Positions 40,261 through 49,686 are shown, numbered from the stretch's first letter. The stretch is DNA of 64,000 bases from JAQGMJ01 sp036498945 (GCA_036498945.1 DASYEQ010000116.1:38641-102640); one strand, 5' to 3'. Notes: a model not told the origin generated them from the letters alone. A program made the numbers and translations.

Positions 40261-41517
40261 ATGACCACCGCTTACGCACCGCAGAAAAAAATCTCGTCTT
40301 TCCATCCGCCGCAGCGCACCCTGCTGGGTCCCGGCCCTTCCGAGATCAACCCGCGCGTGCTGGCCGCCTCTTCCCTGCCCGCCATCGGCTACCTCGACCC
40401 GATCTTTGTCGAGATGATGGATGAGCTCAAGCAACTCCTGCGCTACGTCTACCAGACCAACAACCAGCTGACCTTCCCGCTCTCCGGCCCCGGCTCGGTG
40501 GGCATGGAGTCGTGCTTTGTCAACATGGTGGAGCCCGGCGAAAAAGTCGTCGTGATGAAGAATGGCGTGTTCGGCGGCCGCATGGTCGAGAACGTCGACC
40601 GCGTCGGCGGCAAGTCGGTGGTGATCGAAGACCAGTGGGGCGAGCCTTGCGACCCGCAAAAACTCGAAGACACGCTGAAGAAGAATCCCGACACCAAGGT
40701 CGTCTCCTTCATCCACGCCGAGACCTCGACCGGCGCGCAGTCCGACGCCAAGACCCTCACCGCCATCGCCCACAAGTACGGCGCGCTGGTGATCTGCGAC
40801 GCCGTCACCTCGCTGGCCGGTACCCCGGTCAAGACCGACGAGTGGGAACTGGATGCCGTCTACTCCGGCTCGCAAAAGTGCATCTCCTGCGTGCCCGGCC
40901 TGTCGCCGGTTTCGTACAGCGAGCGCGTGATCGAAAAAGTGAAGCTGCGCAAGGACAAGAACCGCGTGCAAAGCTGGTTCATGGACCTGAACCTGGTGCT
41001 CGGCTACTGGGGCGAGACCACCCGCACCTATCACCACACCGCGCCGATCAACAGCCTGTTCGCCCTGCATGAATCGCTGCTGCTGCTGAAGGAAGAAGGC
41101 CTGGAAAATTCCTGGGCGCGCCACATGCGCCACCACCTGGCGCTGAAGGCCGGCATGGAAGCCATGGGCCTGAAGTTCCTGGTGAAGGAACAGTATCGCC
41201 TGCCGCAGATGAACGCCATCATGATCCCCGAGAGCATCGCCGCGCGCGAAGGCGAAGTGCGCAAGACCCTGCTCAACGAGTTCAACATCGAAATCGGCGC
41301 CGGTCTCGGGCCTCTCGCCGGCAAGATCTGGCGCATCGGCATGATGGGCTACTCCAGCAAGCCGGAGAACGTGATGCTGTGCCTGTCCGCGCTGGGCTCG
41401 GTGCTGGCCGACATGGGCCAGCCGGTCAAGGTGGGCGAGGCCGAAGCCGCCGCCCACTCCGCTTACGCTTCGATGCACGCCTCGGCCGCCCAGGCCAAGC
41501 TGCGCGCCGCGGCGTAA
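40261..41517 (+). CDS. Alanine-glyoxylate / serine-glyoxylate-type aminotransferase (class V PLP)
   Basis: A 418-residue class V aminotransferase. The N-terminal LLGPGPSEINPRVLAA is the AGXT signature; SGPGSVGMES binds the cofactor phosphate; DAVTSLAGTPV holds the PLP Asp, and the PLP lysine is in VYSGSQKCIS. Family members transfer the amino group of alanine or serine to glyoxylate (glycine formation). The ATG at 40261 is chosen over an earlier one at 40201 because family similarity begins just after it and CAGGA precedes it. Its approximately 1.1-kb upstream region contains an orphan terminator, hinting at leader control. Confidence 0.92.
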   Translation: MTTAYAPQKKISSFHPPQRTLLGPGPSEINPRVLAASSLPAIGYLDPIFVEMMDELKQLLRYVYQTNNQLTFPLSGPGSVGMESCFVNMVEPGEKVVVMKNGVFGGRMVENVDRVGGKSVVIEDQWGEPCDPQKLEDTLKKNPDTKVVSFIHAETSTGAQSDAKTLTAIAHKYGALVICDAVTSLAGTPVKTDEWELDAVYSGSQKCISCVPGLSPVSYSERVIEKVKLRKDKNRVQSWFMDLNLVLGYWGETTRTYHHTAPINSLFALHESLLLLKEEGLENSWARHMRHHLALKAGMEAMGLKFLVKEQYRLPQMNAIMIPESIAAREGEVRKTLLNEFNIEIGAGLGPLAGKIWRIGMMGYSSKPENVMLCLSALGSVLADMGQPVKVGEAEAAAHSAYASMHASAAQAKLRAAA

Positions 41518-41546
41518 GTTAACGCAGGCACGGTCAAGGGGAGCCG

Positions 41547-42482
41547 ATGTCCAACCAGGATACGACGCTGGACTTGTCGATACACGACAGGCCGGCGCCG
41601 GTTGCCGCGGTACTGTTTGCCGACATCGCCGGCTCGACCAAGCTTTACGATATCCTGGGCGACACGCGCGCCAAGCAACTGATCGACGAAACGCTCTCGG
41701 AACTGCGCGCGGCCACCGCGCGCTTCCAGGGGCGGGTGATCAAGACCATCGGCGACGAGATCATGTGCGTGTTCCGCGACGCCGAGCGCGGCATGCTGGC
41801 CGCCTGCGACATGCAGACCCGCGTCAATGCCCTGCCGATCGTCGACGGCGTCAAGCGCCTGATCCGCGTCGGCTTTCATTACGGCGCAGTAATCGAGGAA
41901 AAGGGCGACGTGTTCGGCGACACGGTGAACGTCGCCGCGCGCATGTCCGGTGTCGCCAAGGGCCTGCAGATCATGACCAGCCGCGCCACCGCCGACATGT
42001 TGCCCGGCCCCATGCGCGCCTCGGTGCGCCCGATCGCCACCGTGGCGGTCAAGGGCAAGGACGACATGCAGGTCTGCGAGGTGATCTGGCAGAGCGACGA
42101 CGACCTCACGATGACGGTCGATTCGCTGCATTCCAGCCGGCCCGCCGCCGCCTCCAATGCCGAAGTGGCCCTGATGCACAATGGCCGCGAGCTGGTGCTG
42201 TCAGGCTTGCTGCCCGCCGCCACCTTCGGCCGCGGCGTCGACAACACCTTCGTCATCGGCGACCTCAAGGCCTCGCGCAATCACGCGCGCATCGAGAAGC
42301 GTCGCGACAAATTCTTTTTGATCGACCAGAGCACCAACGGCACCTTCGTCACCGTCAAGGGAGAGGCGGAGATGGAACTGCATCGCGAGGAAGCGATGCT
42401 GCGCGGCACCGGCATGATCCTGTTCGGCCACAGCGCGGCGGAATCGGCCGAAGAGACGGTGCAGTTCGTGGTACGCGGCTAA
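41547..42482 (+). CDS. Adenylate/guanylate cyclase with C-terminal FHA domain
   Basis: A 311-residue fusion. The class III cyclase domain (about 15-185) retains the metal Asp in VLFADIAGSTKLYD, the second Asp in TIGDEIMCVF, and GDTVNVAARMSG with the catalytic Asn and Arg, so it should be active. The FHA domain (about 205-305) has FGRGVDNTFVIGDLKASRNHARIE and the phosphothreonine-binding NGTF. It thus combines cyclic-nucleotide synthesis with recognition of phosphoproteins. It starts 29 bp after the aminotransferase gene and is convergent with the TonB-like lipoprotein gene. Contrast the degenerate cyclase at 27144. Confidence 0.9.
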   Translation: MSNQDTTLDLSIHDRPAPVAAVLFADIAGSTKLYDILGDTRAKQLIDETLSELRAATARFQGRVIKTIGDEIMCVFRDAERGMLAACDMQTRVNALPIVDGVKRLIRVGFHYGAVIEEKGDVFGDTVNVAARMSGVAKGLQIMTSRATADMLPGPMRASVRPIATVAVKGKDDMQVCEVIWQSDDDLTMTVDSLHSSRPAAASNAEVALMHNGRELVLSGLLPAATFGRGVDNTFVIGDLKASRNHARIEKRRDKFFLIDQSTNGTFVTVKGEAEMELHREEAMLRGTGMILFGHSAAESAEETVQFVVRG

Positions 42483-42539
42483 GCCGCGCCGCGCGCAGCG
42501 CGGCGGCAGTGAGTCAAATGCGCGGGATGCTGCCGGCAA

Positions 42540-43043
42540 TCATTCGCCGGCCTGCACCTCGGCAAGGGTGCGCATCTGGAATTTGCCGTCGCGGCGGAAC
42601 AGCCAGGATTCGAGGTATTCGACATGGCCGCGGCGCAGCACGGCGTGAGTCGGTTTGGGCAGGGGCGCGGCGCGTTTCAGGCTCGCCAGGGCGGCGGCGC
42701 GGGTAACCGGGTCGCCGTTGTCGCGAAAGATGCGGGCGCCGATAAGGTCGCCTTTTTCATCGATGATCACGCTGAGCACGACGATGGAACGCAACAGCGG
42801 TGGCGGCTGGCCGGTAAACACCTGTTCGGCGTTGGCGGCATACACGCGCCTGGCGACGTCGACCTTATAGCCGGCCAGGCTGCTGGCATTGGAAGGCTGC
42901 GCCGGCACGGACGCCACCGGCGGCGGGATCACCAATACCGGGGGCTGCGCCTCCGTGGCCGGTGGCGCCTTGTGCGCGCAGGCCGCCAACAGAAGCGTCA
43001 GGGGGAAAAGGCGCAGGGCGCGCGAGGGGGGGAGAAGAATCAT
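42540..43043 (-). CDS. Lipoprotein with TonB C-terminal-like domain
   Basis: A 167-residue predicted lipoprotein (signal MILLPPSRALRLFPLTLLLAAC, lipobox LAAC). A Pro-rich linker (about 28-50) is followed by a TonB-C-like domain (about 75-160, VLSVIIDEKGDLIGARIFRDNGDPVTRAAALASLKRAAPLP). The start at 43043 has an AGAAG purine stretch upstream. TonB-C domains contact outer-membrane partners. A lipid anchor instead of a membrane helix means it cannot work as ordinary TonB. It diverges from the giant coiled-coil gene. Confidence 0.8.
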   Translation of the reverse strand: MILLPPSRALRLFPLTLLLAACAHKAPPATEAQPPVLVIPPPVASVPAQPSNASSLAGYKVDVARRVYAANAEQVFTGQPPPLLRSIVVLSVIIDEKGDLIGARIFRDNGDPVTRAAALASLKRAAPLPKPTHAVLRRGHVEYLESWLFRRDGKFQMRTLAEVQAGE

Positions 43044-43163
43044 GGGGGGCTGGGCGGTTTGTCTCGATGCGATTCGCGTCTTGCGGCGGCGCCGCTGCAT
43101 GGGCCGCGCTGCCTATGCCACATTGGAGCGTTGCCGTCCGGAAACGTTCCTCGCCCTCTTCAC

Positions 43164-43182
43164 CAAAAGTGATCCGTCCCCG
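43164..43182. repeat. REP-like half-site
   Basis: CAAAAGTGATCCGTCCCCG matches the right arm of the palindrome at 21850 with one substitution. No opposite arm is found nearby, so it is an orphan half-element in the divergent spacer. Confidence 0.5.
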
Positions 43183-43231
43183 CGTCTTGTCCTACATGAT
43201 CGCGGCCTGATGACAGCGTCACGGCCACCTG

Positions 43232-43258
43232 TTGCATGCGTGCAAATTAGTGCATGCG
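43232..43258. promoter_or_regulatory. TGCATGCG direct repeat and small dyad upstream of the giant gene
   Basis: TGCATGCG occurs at 43233 and 43251 (18 bp apart), and the first copy is part of a TTGCA-N4-TGCAA dyad (43232-43245). It lies 40-70 bp before the start of the coiled-coil gene, a position fit for an operator. Pattern evidence only. Confidence 0.35.
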
Positions 43259-43300
43259 AAACGCGACAAGTCGCAGGCTCTGTGTAAATATCCAGCCACC

Positions 43301-46300
43301 ATGTCCGTGGAAAACGCTACATCCCTTCCAAGCACGGCGAGCACGGCCGCCAATGCGCGCGCCGAATTGTCGGAGGAACTCAAGCGCCAGGCGCTGGAAT
43401 TTTCGCAGCGCACCATCGTCAAGCGCAGCGAGGCGATCAATCTCGCCAAGGCGCACCAGGAGGAATTGCGCCTGGCCATCCTCGCCGAAGCGCAGGCGCG
43501 GCGCGCCAAGGAAATCGCCCGCACCCGCGCCGAAAAGGCGATGAGCGAGCAGGCCTCCCTCGAAGAGGAAGCCCGGCGTGCCGAGGAGATCCTCGGTCAC
43601 ATCCGCATCCAGCTCGACGACACCTTGAAGGCGATCGCCGGCGCCGACGGCGAGCTCGATCTCGCCACCACCAGCCGCGATGCCGGCACCCCCGACGAGG
43701 GGCAGGTGAACGGCCTCAAGGGCGAGATCGCGCAACTGCGCGAACGCCGCGACAACCTGGTGGCCGAACGCAACGCGCTGGCGCGCACCATCGAGGAAGC
43801 CGAAGCAGGCCTGGATGGCGCGCGCGTGCGCAACCTGCAACTGGAAGCGCAGGCCAGCGACGCCGAAGTGCAGTCCAGAACGGCGCAGGAAAAGCTGGCG
43901 CAAGCGCGCGTCGCCCTGACCCAGGCGCAAAGCGAACTGGATAACCTGCGCACCGCCACCGCCGCCGTCACCAGCCAGACCGACGAGGCGCGCCCCGCCC
44001 TGGGGCTGACGCAAACCATGCAGGTGCTGGCCGCGAACTTCAAGCCGGAAGACGGCGCCGAGCCTGGCGTCGCCACCGCTGCGACGATCGACAACACCCG
44101 CCTGGCCGAAGACCAGGCCAATGCCGAACGCCAGGCCACGCTGGACGCTTCGCGCCGCCTGGAAACCGCGATCCGCGCGCGCCTGGCGGCCGAGCAACGC
44201 TCGCAGCGCGAGGCGCAGTCGCTGGCGCGCGTCGAGGCCGAGGTGGAAAAGGTCGCCGAGGCGCGGCGCATGATCGCCGAGGAATTGAAGCGCGAAGTGG
44301 AGCGCCGCGGCGAACTGGACCTGCAGCTTGATGCCGCCCGCACCCAGCGCATCGAACTCGATGCCCAGTTGCGCGAGGTCGCAGAGCGCCAGACCGGCGC
44401 GCGGCGCGACGCCGATACCGCGCGCACGCAGATGCGCGCGGCCGAGGAGGAATTGACGCGCCTGCGCGGCGAAAGCGCACGCAGCGAGAACGAGTTGTCC
44501 GCGCGTCGCCGCGAGGCCGAGCAGCTGAAACAGGACCTGGCCAACGCCCTGTCGCTGGTCGGCTCCTACGCCGCCGACCTGAAGCGCGAAAAGGAAGCTG
44601 CCGCCGGCATCGAACAGGAACTGGCGCAGGCGCGCGCCCGGCGCACGCAGGCTGAAAGCCTGCTCGCCCCCGAGCGCGCCGCCGCCGAACGGGCCGAGCA
44701 AGGCAGCGCCGAAACCCGTGCCCGCCTGCAGGAACAGGCTGCCGCCGCGCAAGCCGCCGCCCGCCAGGCCGAGCAGGCGCTCGCGCGGCAGCGCGAGCTG
44801 GTAACCAAGGCCGAAGCCGAACTGGCGGCGGAAGAGGTGCGTGCCGAGCGCGCCAAGCATGAACTGGCCGACCTGCTGTCGCGCGCCAGCGCCCTGGAAG
44901 CCGACCTGAAAAGCGAGAAGGTGGCGCTGCGCACCGGCGAAAGCGAGCTGGCGCGCGTGCGCACCGAAGCGCAAGCGCTGGAACGCGCGCTGCTCGCCCA
45001 GCGCACCCAGGCGAGCCAGTTCGAAAGCAGTGCCGCGACCGAAAAGCGCGTGCAGGAAACGCACAAGGCCGCCGCGCTCACCGCAGCCGAAGCCGCGCGC
45101 GCCGAACTGGCGAAATTGCGCGAGCAGGAACAAGGCACGCAGGAGGAACTGGGGCGCCAGCGCCGCCGCGCCGAGCAGATGAAGCAGGACCTGGCCGAAG
45201 TGCTGTCGCGCACCTCGTCCTTCGAAACGGATTTGCAGCGCGAGCAGGCCGCCGTCGGCGCCGCGCAAACCGAATTCGACCGCGCCCGCGCGCGCCGCGC
45301 CGAACTTGAACAAAACCTCGCTACCGAACAGGCGCGCGCCGACATCGCGGCCGGCGAAGCGGAGGCCGCACGCAATGACGGCGAGAATGCCCGCCGCGCC
45401 AGGGCCGGCCATGAAGCCGCCCTGGCCGAGACCGAACTAGCGGTCACCGAACTGGAAGGCCGCCTGGCGCTGATCGACAGCGCCCGCAAGCAACGCGAAA
45501 CCCATCTGGCCGCCGCCGTCGAGCAGATCGCCGAGCTGGTGCACCAGGCGCGCCAGCACGCCGAAGCGCACGCCGCCGAACGCGAGCGCCTCGACGCGCT
45601 ACGCGCGCAGCGCGAGGAGACCGGGCGCCAAGCCGAGGAGGAGCGCGGCGCGCAGGCGCGCCTGGCGGATGCCGTCGCGGAGGCGCGCGCCGCCTCCCAG
45701 GCTCTGGAAGCCGAGACGCAGGCCGAACGCGCGCGCGGCGACGAGTTGCGGGCGCGGCGCGACGAAGTGCGCACCCAGGCAGCGGAAGCGCGCGCCGAAT
45801 GCAGCCACGAGGAAGTGGCGCTGCGCGACGCCCATGCGGCCCTGCGCGGCCTGCGCGATTCGTCGCAGCGCCAGCGCGAGCTGGTGTCGCGCTCGCGCGA
45901 CGAACGCCTCGAAAGCGAGGAGATGGCGCGCGCCGAGCGGCTGCGCCACGCCGGCATCCGCGCCGCCGCCGCCGAATTGCAGGCGGCGATCCGCGAAGAA
46001 CAGCAGCTTCTGGCGCCGCTGGCCGAGGAGTTGCGCACTGCGCGCGCGCACCGCGACAACAACCGCGAGCGCCTGGAGGCGGCGCGGGCGGCGGCGCAAT
46101 CCGCGCTCGCCAGCTGGCAGGGCGAGCAGCTGAATGCCGACAAGCTGGAACGCGCCGCCGAGCGCGAGCGCGACGCCCGCGAGCATCACGAAACCCTGCT
46201 GCAACTGACGCGCAGCGAGCGCATCGCCCTGGAGTCCGACCTGCGCGAAGCGCGCGTGGCCGCGGCCCGGCAGCAGGCGCAACTGGCGGAAGCGCGTGCG

Positions 46301-48340
46301 CAGGTGGCCCACGTGACGGCGCAGGCACGCGGCTTGCCGGTACCCAACCTCGAACCCCTGCAGGCCGAACGCGCCCGCCTCGAGCAAAAGCACGCCGAAC
46401 TGGAGCAGACGCTGGAAGGTCTGAACCAGTCGATTGCCGCCTCCTCGCAGGCCATCGCCGCCGCCCGCGCCCGCGCCACCGACCTGCGGCGCGACGAAGG
46501 CCTGGTGCGCGAAGCCCTGCAGGAGGCCGAATCGGAGTTCGAGACCGCGCGCGAGGCGCGGGACGGCCGCCTTGCCACCATCACCACCGAGCGGGACGGT
46601 GCGCGCGCCGACGTCGATGCCGCCGAGGCCGAACTCGCGGCCTTGCGCGCACGCATCGACGCGGCGCGCCAGGCGCTGGGCCGCGAACACGCGGTGGAAG
46701 AATCGCGCCACACCGAATTGCGCGCCGCGCTACAAGCCTTGCAGGCGCAGCGCGACGACCTCGAACGGCAGGCCGCGCAGGCGCGCCTGGACCTGGGGCA
46801 GGCGCAAGCCGCACAGCAGGAAACGCAGGCACGCCAGCAGGCGACACAGGAAACCCGCGCTGCCGATGAAAGACGGCTGGGCGAAAGCGCCGCCGAGGAA
46901 CTCGCCGTGCGCGCCCGCCTGACCGCGGCGCAAGCCGCGCTGGATGAATTGCGCGTGCAAAGCGAAATTACCGCCAGCGCCCAGCGTGAAGAAGAGACGC
47001 GCGCCCAGGCCGCGCGCGAGCGGGCCGTGTTGCAACTGCAAGCCCTGCAGGCGGAGCGTGAAACACTGGAACGGCAGGCCGCCGAGACACGCGCGGCGCT
47101 GGCGCAGGCCGAAGGCGAGACGCGGGAAAATCGCGCGCAGCTGGAAGGCGCGCGCGCCACCGGGATGCAGGGCCTGGCCGACGAACAGGCCACGCAGGCG
47201 CGCCTGCAACAGGAATTCGAAGCTGCGCGCGCCGGCGCCGCCGGGCTTCTGGAACGCCTCAATCGCGAGACCGCCGCCCATGCCTCGCGGCAGGCGGCGC
47301 TGGAGGCCTTGCACGGGCGGCAGGCGCAACTGGAACAGGAAATCGCCGCCGCGCAGGCGCGCAACGCGGAACTGGAGGCGCGGAACGCGCAACTCGCCGT
47401 GGCCGCCGCGGATTTCACGCCGTACCACCAAAGCCATGCCGAGGCCGCAGCCGCGCGCGTCGCCGAAGCCGCCTTGCGCGCCGACGCGCTGGCAAGCGCG
47501 GCGACACTGGACGGCTTGCGCAGCACCCAGGCGGCGCTGGACGAGGAAGCGCGCGAACTGCGCGCACAGCAGGTGCACGCGTACGCCGAAGCCCAGACGC
47601 AGGCAGCCTTGCAGGCGGGGCTGGACGAGCAGCGCGTATTCGATGCGCGCGCGGCGCAGGAAGCGCTCGCCGCGGAACACAACGAGGTGCTGCGGCAGAC
47701 CCGCGATTTGCAGCAGCAGCGCGACAGGGCCACGGCGGCGCTGGATGAATTGCGCGCGGCGCTGGCGGTGGTCGAAACGCAGGCCCAACAGGCGCATGAG
47801 GCGCGAGAAAGCGCGCAAGCCGGCCACCGCGAAGCGCTGGAGGACCTGGAGCGCCACCAGGCCGCCGCCGCGCAGGCGCTGGAACGAGCAGAGAAGCTGA
47901 CGCAGCAGGCCGACGACGCGAAAGCCGCGCACGAAAGCGCGCGCGAGCGCCTGCGCAACGTGCAGCAGCAGAATGCACAACTGGAAAACGACCGCATTCG
48001 CACGCTGGCCGAGATCAAGGCGACCAAGGCGAAAATGCGCGATGCCGAGCGCGAATCGGCGCAGCTCCAGCAAACACGGACCGGACGCGGCAAGGGCCGC
48101 TGGTGGGGCGCGGCGGCGGGCGCCGCCTTTGCCGCGACGGCGGTGGCGATGTACGTGATGCCGCGCTATTGGCCGCCGCAAGGCGCGGTAACCCAATCGG
48201 CGCCGGCAACTGCGAAGGCGCCGGCGGCAACGCCGCCCAAGGTGGCCGCGACGCCACTCTACCCGGACGACCGCAACGCCAGGCGCGACCTCAACCTGAG
48301 CTACGAGCTCGGCGACAAGGCGTCGCCTGCCAAACCCTAG
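43301..48340 (+). CDS. Giant coiled-coil protein with C-terminal membrane anchor
   Basis: A 1679-residue protein, by far the longest in the window, unrecognised. Residues about 20-1595 are almost unbroken Ala/Glu/Arg/Gln-rich heptads (coiled coil). Three copies of a roughly 109-residue unit start near residues 408, 517 and 625, each with (K)Q/HDLAxxLSxxSxxExDLKxE. Near 1590-1600 the basic stretch GRGKGR precedes a membrane helix (about 1601-1624, WWGAAAGAAFAATAVAMYVMP) and a 55-residue Ala/Pro-rich tail. By the positive-inside rule the coil is cytoplasmic and the tail periplasmic. There is no ATPase, signal peptide or Cys-rich part. Start at ATG 43301 (MSVENATS); an earlier ATG at 43232 lies in repeats. 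Long antisense ORFs here are shadows of codon bias. A scaffold or cytoskeleton-like role is inference. Confidence 0.85.
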   Translation: MSVENATSLPSTASTAANARAELSEELKRQALEFSQRTIVKRSEAINLAKAHQEELRLAILAEAQARRAKEIARTRAEKAMSEQASLEEEARRAEEILGHIRIQLDDTLKAIAGADGELDLATTSRDAGTPDEGQVNGLKGEIAQLRERRDNLVAERNALARTIEEAEAGLDGARVRNLQLEAQASDAEVQSRTAQEKLAQARVALTQAQSELDNLRTATAAVTSQTDEARPALGLTQTMQVLAANFKPEDGAEPGVATAATIDNTRLAEDQANAERQATLDASRRLETAIRARLAAEQRSQREAQSLARVEAEVEKVAEARRMIAEELKREVERRGELDLQLDAARTQRIELDAQLREVAERQTGARRDADTARTQMRAAEEELTRLRGESARSENELSARRREAEQLKQDLANALSLVGSYAADLKREKEAAAGIEQELAQARARRTQAESLLAPERAAAERAEQGSAETRARLQEQAAAAQAAARQAEQALARQRELVTKAEAELAAEEVRAERAKHELADLLSRASALEADLKSEKVALRTGESELARVRTEAQALERALLAQRTQASQFESSAATEKRVQETHKAAALTAAEAARAELAKLREQEQGTQEELGRQRRRAEQMKQDLAEVLSRTSSFETDLQREQAAVGAAQTEFDRARARRAELEQNLATEQARADIAAGEAEAARNDGENARRARAGHEAALAETELAVTELEGRLALIDSARKQRETHLAAAVEQIAELVHQARQHAEAHAAERERLDALRAQREETGRQAEEERGAQARLADAVAEARAASQALEAETQAERARGDELRARRDEVRTQAAEARAECSHEEVALRDAHAALRGLRDSSQRQRELVSRSRDERLESEEMARAERLRHAGIRAAAAELQAAIREEQQLLAPLAEELRTARAHRDNNRERLEAARAAAQSALASWQGEQLNADKLERAAERERDAREHHETLLQLTRSERIALESDLREARVAAARQQAQLAEARAQVAHVTAQARGLPVPNLEPLQAERARLEQKHAELEQTLEGLNQSIAASSQAIAAARARATDLRRDEGLVREALQEAESEFETAREARDGRLATITTERDGARADVDAAEAELAALRARIDAARQALGREHAVEESRHTELRAALQALQAQRDDLERQAAQARLDLGQAQAAQQETQARQQATQETRAADERRLGESAAEELAVRARLTAAQAALDELRVQSEITASAQREEETRAQAARERAVLQLQALQAERETLERQAAETRAALAQAEGETRENRAQLEGARATGMQGLADEQATQARLQQEFEAARAGAAGLLERLNRETAAHASRQAALEALHGRQAQLEQEIAAAQARNAELEARNAQLAVAAADFTPYHQSHAEAAAARVAEAALRADALASAATLDGLRSTQAALDEEARELRAQQVHAYAEAQTQAALQAGLDEQRVFDARAAQEALAAEHNEVLRQTRDLQQQRDRATAALDELRAALAVVETQAQQAHEARESAQAGHREALEDLERHQAAAAQALERAEKLTQQADDAKAAHESARERLRNVQQQNAQLENDRIRTLAEIKATKAKMRDAERESAQLQQTRTGRGKGRWWGAAAGAAFAATAVAMYVMPRYWPPQGAVTQSAPATAKAPAATPPKVAATPLYPDDRNARRDLNLSYELGDKASPAKP

Positions 48341-48431
48341 TACCCGCCAGCCCCGCTGTGCGCGTCACTTCACCACGGTTCCCCACGTACGAAACGCGGG
48401 GATGCCATGAGCCTGGGGCTTCCCGGAAATC

Positions 48432-49268
48432 CTACAGCCCGAGGCGCTGCCAGATGGTGGTCGAAAGCCCCGCCATGTTGAGCGTGTAGAAGTGCAGCCC
48501 GGGCGCGCCTTGCGACAGCAGGCGGTCGCAAAGCGCTGTCACCACGTCGAGGCCGAAGGAGCGGATCGATGCGCGGTCGTCGCCGAAGGATTGCAGCTTC
48601 AGGCGCATCCAGCGCGGAATCTCGGCGCCGCAGGCATCCGAGAAGCGCGCCAGCTGGGTGAAGCTGGCGATCGGCATGATGCCGGGGACGATCGGCACTT
48701 CAATCTTCATTGCCTCGCATTCGTCGATGAAACGGAAATAGGCGTCGGCGTTGTAGAAGTATTGCGTGATCGCCGCGCTGGCGCCGGCATCGACCTTGCG
48801 CTTGAAGGCGAGCAGGTCGTCTTGCGGCGACTTCGCCTGCGGGTGCATCTCCGGGTAACAGGCACACTCGATGTGGAACCAGTCGCCGGTGCTCTGGCGC
48901 ACGAATTCGATCAGCTCGCTGGCGTAGCGGAAATCGCCGAACTCCAGCGTGCCGGAAGGAATATCGCCGCGCAGCGCCACCAGGTGGCGGATGCCGTGAC
49001 TCTTGTACTGTTCGAGGATGGCGCGGATGTTGTCGCGCGTGCTGCCGATGCAGGTGAGGTGCGGTGCCGCTTCGAAACCGTCCTTCTGTATCTCCAGCAC
49101 AGTAGATAGCGTGCCGTCGCGGGTCGAGCCGCCGGCACCGAAGGTTACCGAGAAGAAGCGCGGCTTCAGCTGCTCCAGCTGGCGACGCACGCCGAGCAGC
49201 TTTTGCGCTCCCTCCGGCGTCTTGGTGGGAAAGAATTCGAAAGAGAAATTACGTTCGGAAGAATTCAT
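48432..49268 (-). CDS. metF: Methylenetetrahydrofolate reductase
   Basis: A 278-residue flavoenzyme that reduces 5,10-methylene-THF to 5-methyl-THF for methionine synthesis. Motifs: NFSFEFFPTKTPEG at the N-terminus (catalytic Glu), VTFGAGGSTRDGT, LVALRGDIP and the C-terminal APGLHFYTLNMA. Full length for bacterial MetF. The start at 49268 (MNSSERNF) is 4 bp after the stop of the holin-like gene; the longer frame overlaps that gene. It is the last gene of the ahcY operon under the SAH riboswitch. Confidence 0.96.
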   Translation of the reverse strand: MNSSERNFSFEFFPTKTPEGAQKLLGVRRQLEQLKPRFFSVTFGAGGSTRDGTLSTVLEIQKDGFEAAPHLTCIGSTRDNIRAILEQYKSHGIRHLVALRGDIPSGTLEFGDFRYASELIEFVRQSTGDWFHIECACYPEMHPQAKSPQDDLLAFKRKVDAGASAAITQYFYNADAYFRFIDECEAMKIEVPIVPGIMPIASFTQLARFSDACGAEIPRWMRLKLQSFGDDRASIRSFGLDVVTALCDRLLSQGAPGLHFYTLNMAGLSTTIWQRLGL

Positions 49269-49272
49269 GCTT

Positions 49273-49632
49273 CTAGAGGTCGGACCGCGACTGCTTCGAG
49301 GGCAGCAGGGTCGACAACGCCCATGAAAAAACACTGTAGAGAATGGCGCCCAGCAGGCCATACCAGAAGTCGGCCACCGTAAAGCCCTTGAGCACCGAAC
49401 CGACGAACCAGAACAGCACGCCGTTGATCACCAGGATGAACAACCCGAGCGTGACGACGGTGATCGGCAACGTCAGCAGCACCAGCACCGGGCGTATCAG
49501 GGTGTTGACCAACCCCAGGACCAGCGCCGCCACCAGCGCCGAGGTGAAGCCGTCAACCTTGATTCCCGGCAGCAGATAGGCGACCGCGATCAGGGCCATG
49601 CCGTTGAAGATCCACATCAGCAGCCAGCGCAT
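49273..49632 (-). CDS. Phage-holin-4_2/YvlD-like membrane protein
   Basis: A 119-residue protein with four membrane helices (LLMWIFNGMALIAVAYLLPGI, SALVAALVLGLVNTLI, VLVLLTLPITVVTLGLFILVINGVLFWFVG, DFWYGLLGAILYSVFSWALS). It belongs to the YvlD/holin_4_2 family, which is usually chromosomal and not a lysis gene. The start at 49632 (MRWLLMWI) is internal to a longer frame and has AGGAGAAG upstream. It lies between ahcY and metF, a conserved betaproteobacterial arrangement, so it may have a role linked to that operon, but none is known. Confidence 0.85.
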   Translation of the reverse strand: MRWLLMWIFNGMALIAVAYLLPGIKVDGFTSALVAALVLGLVNTLIRPVLVLLTLPITVVTLGLFILVINGVLFWFVGSVLKGFTVADFWYGLLGAILYSVFSWALSTLLPSKQSRSDL

Positions 49633-49686
49633 GCGCTTCTCCTCAAGTTGCGCGGAGGCGCGCAACGGCGCGCCTCCGCTACCGGC

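Noticed and set aside
43247..48196. Very long antisense ORFs opposite the coiled-coil gene (up to over 700 codons)
   Set aside because: They mirror the codon bias of the Ala/Glu/Arg-rich sense gene, have low-complexity translations and no domain; they are shadows.
49273..49632. Prophage remnant suggested by the holin-like gene
   Set aside because: The YvlD/holin_4_2 family is mainly chromosomal and its place between ahcY and metF is a conserved order; no other phage gene is near.
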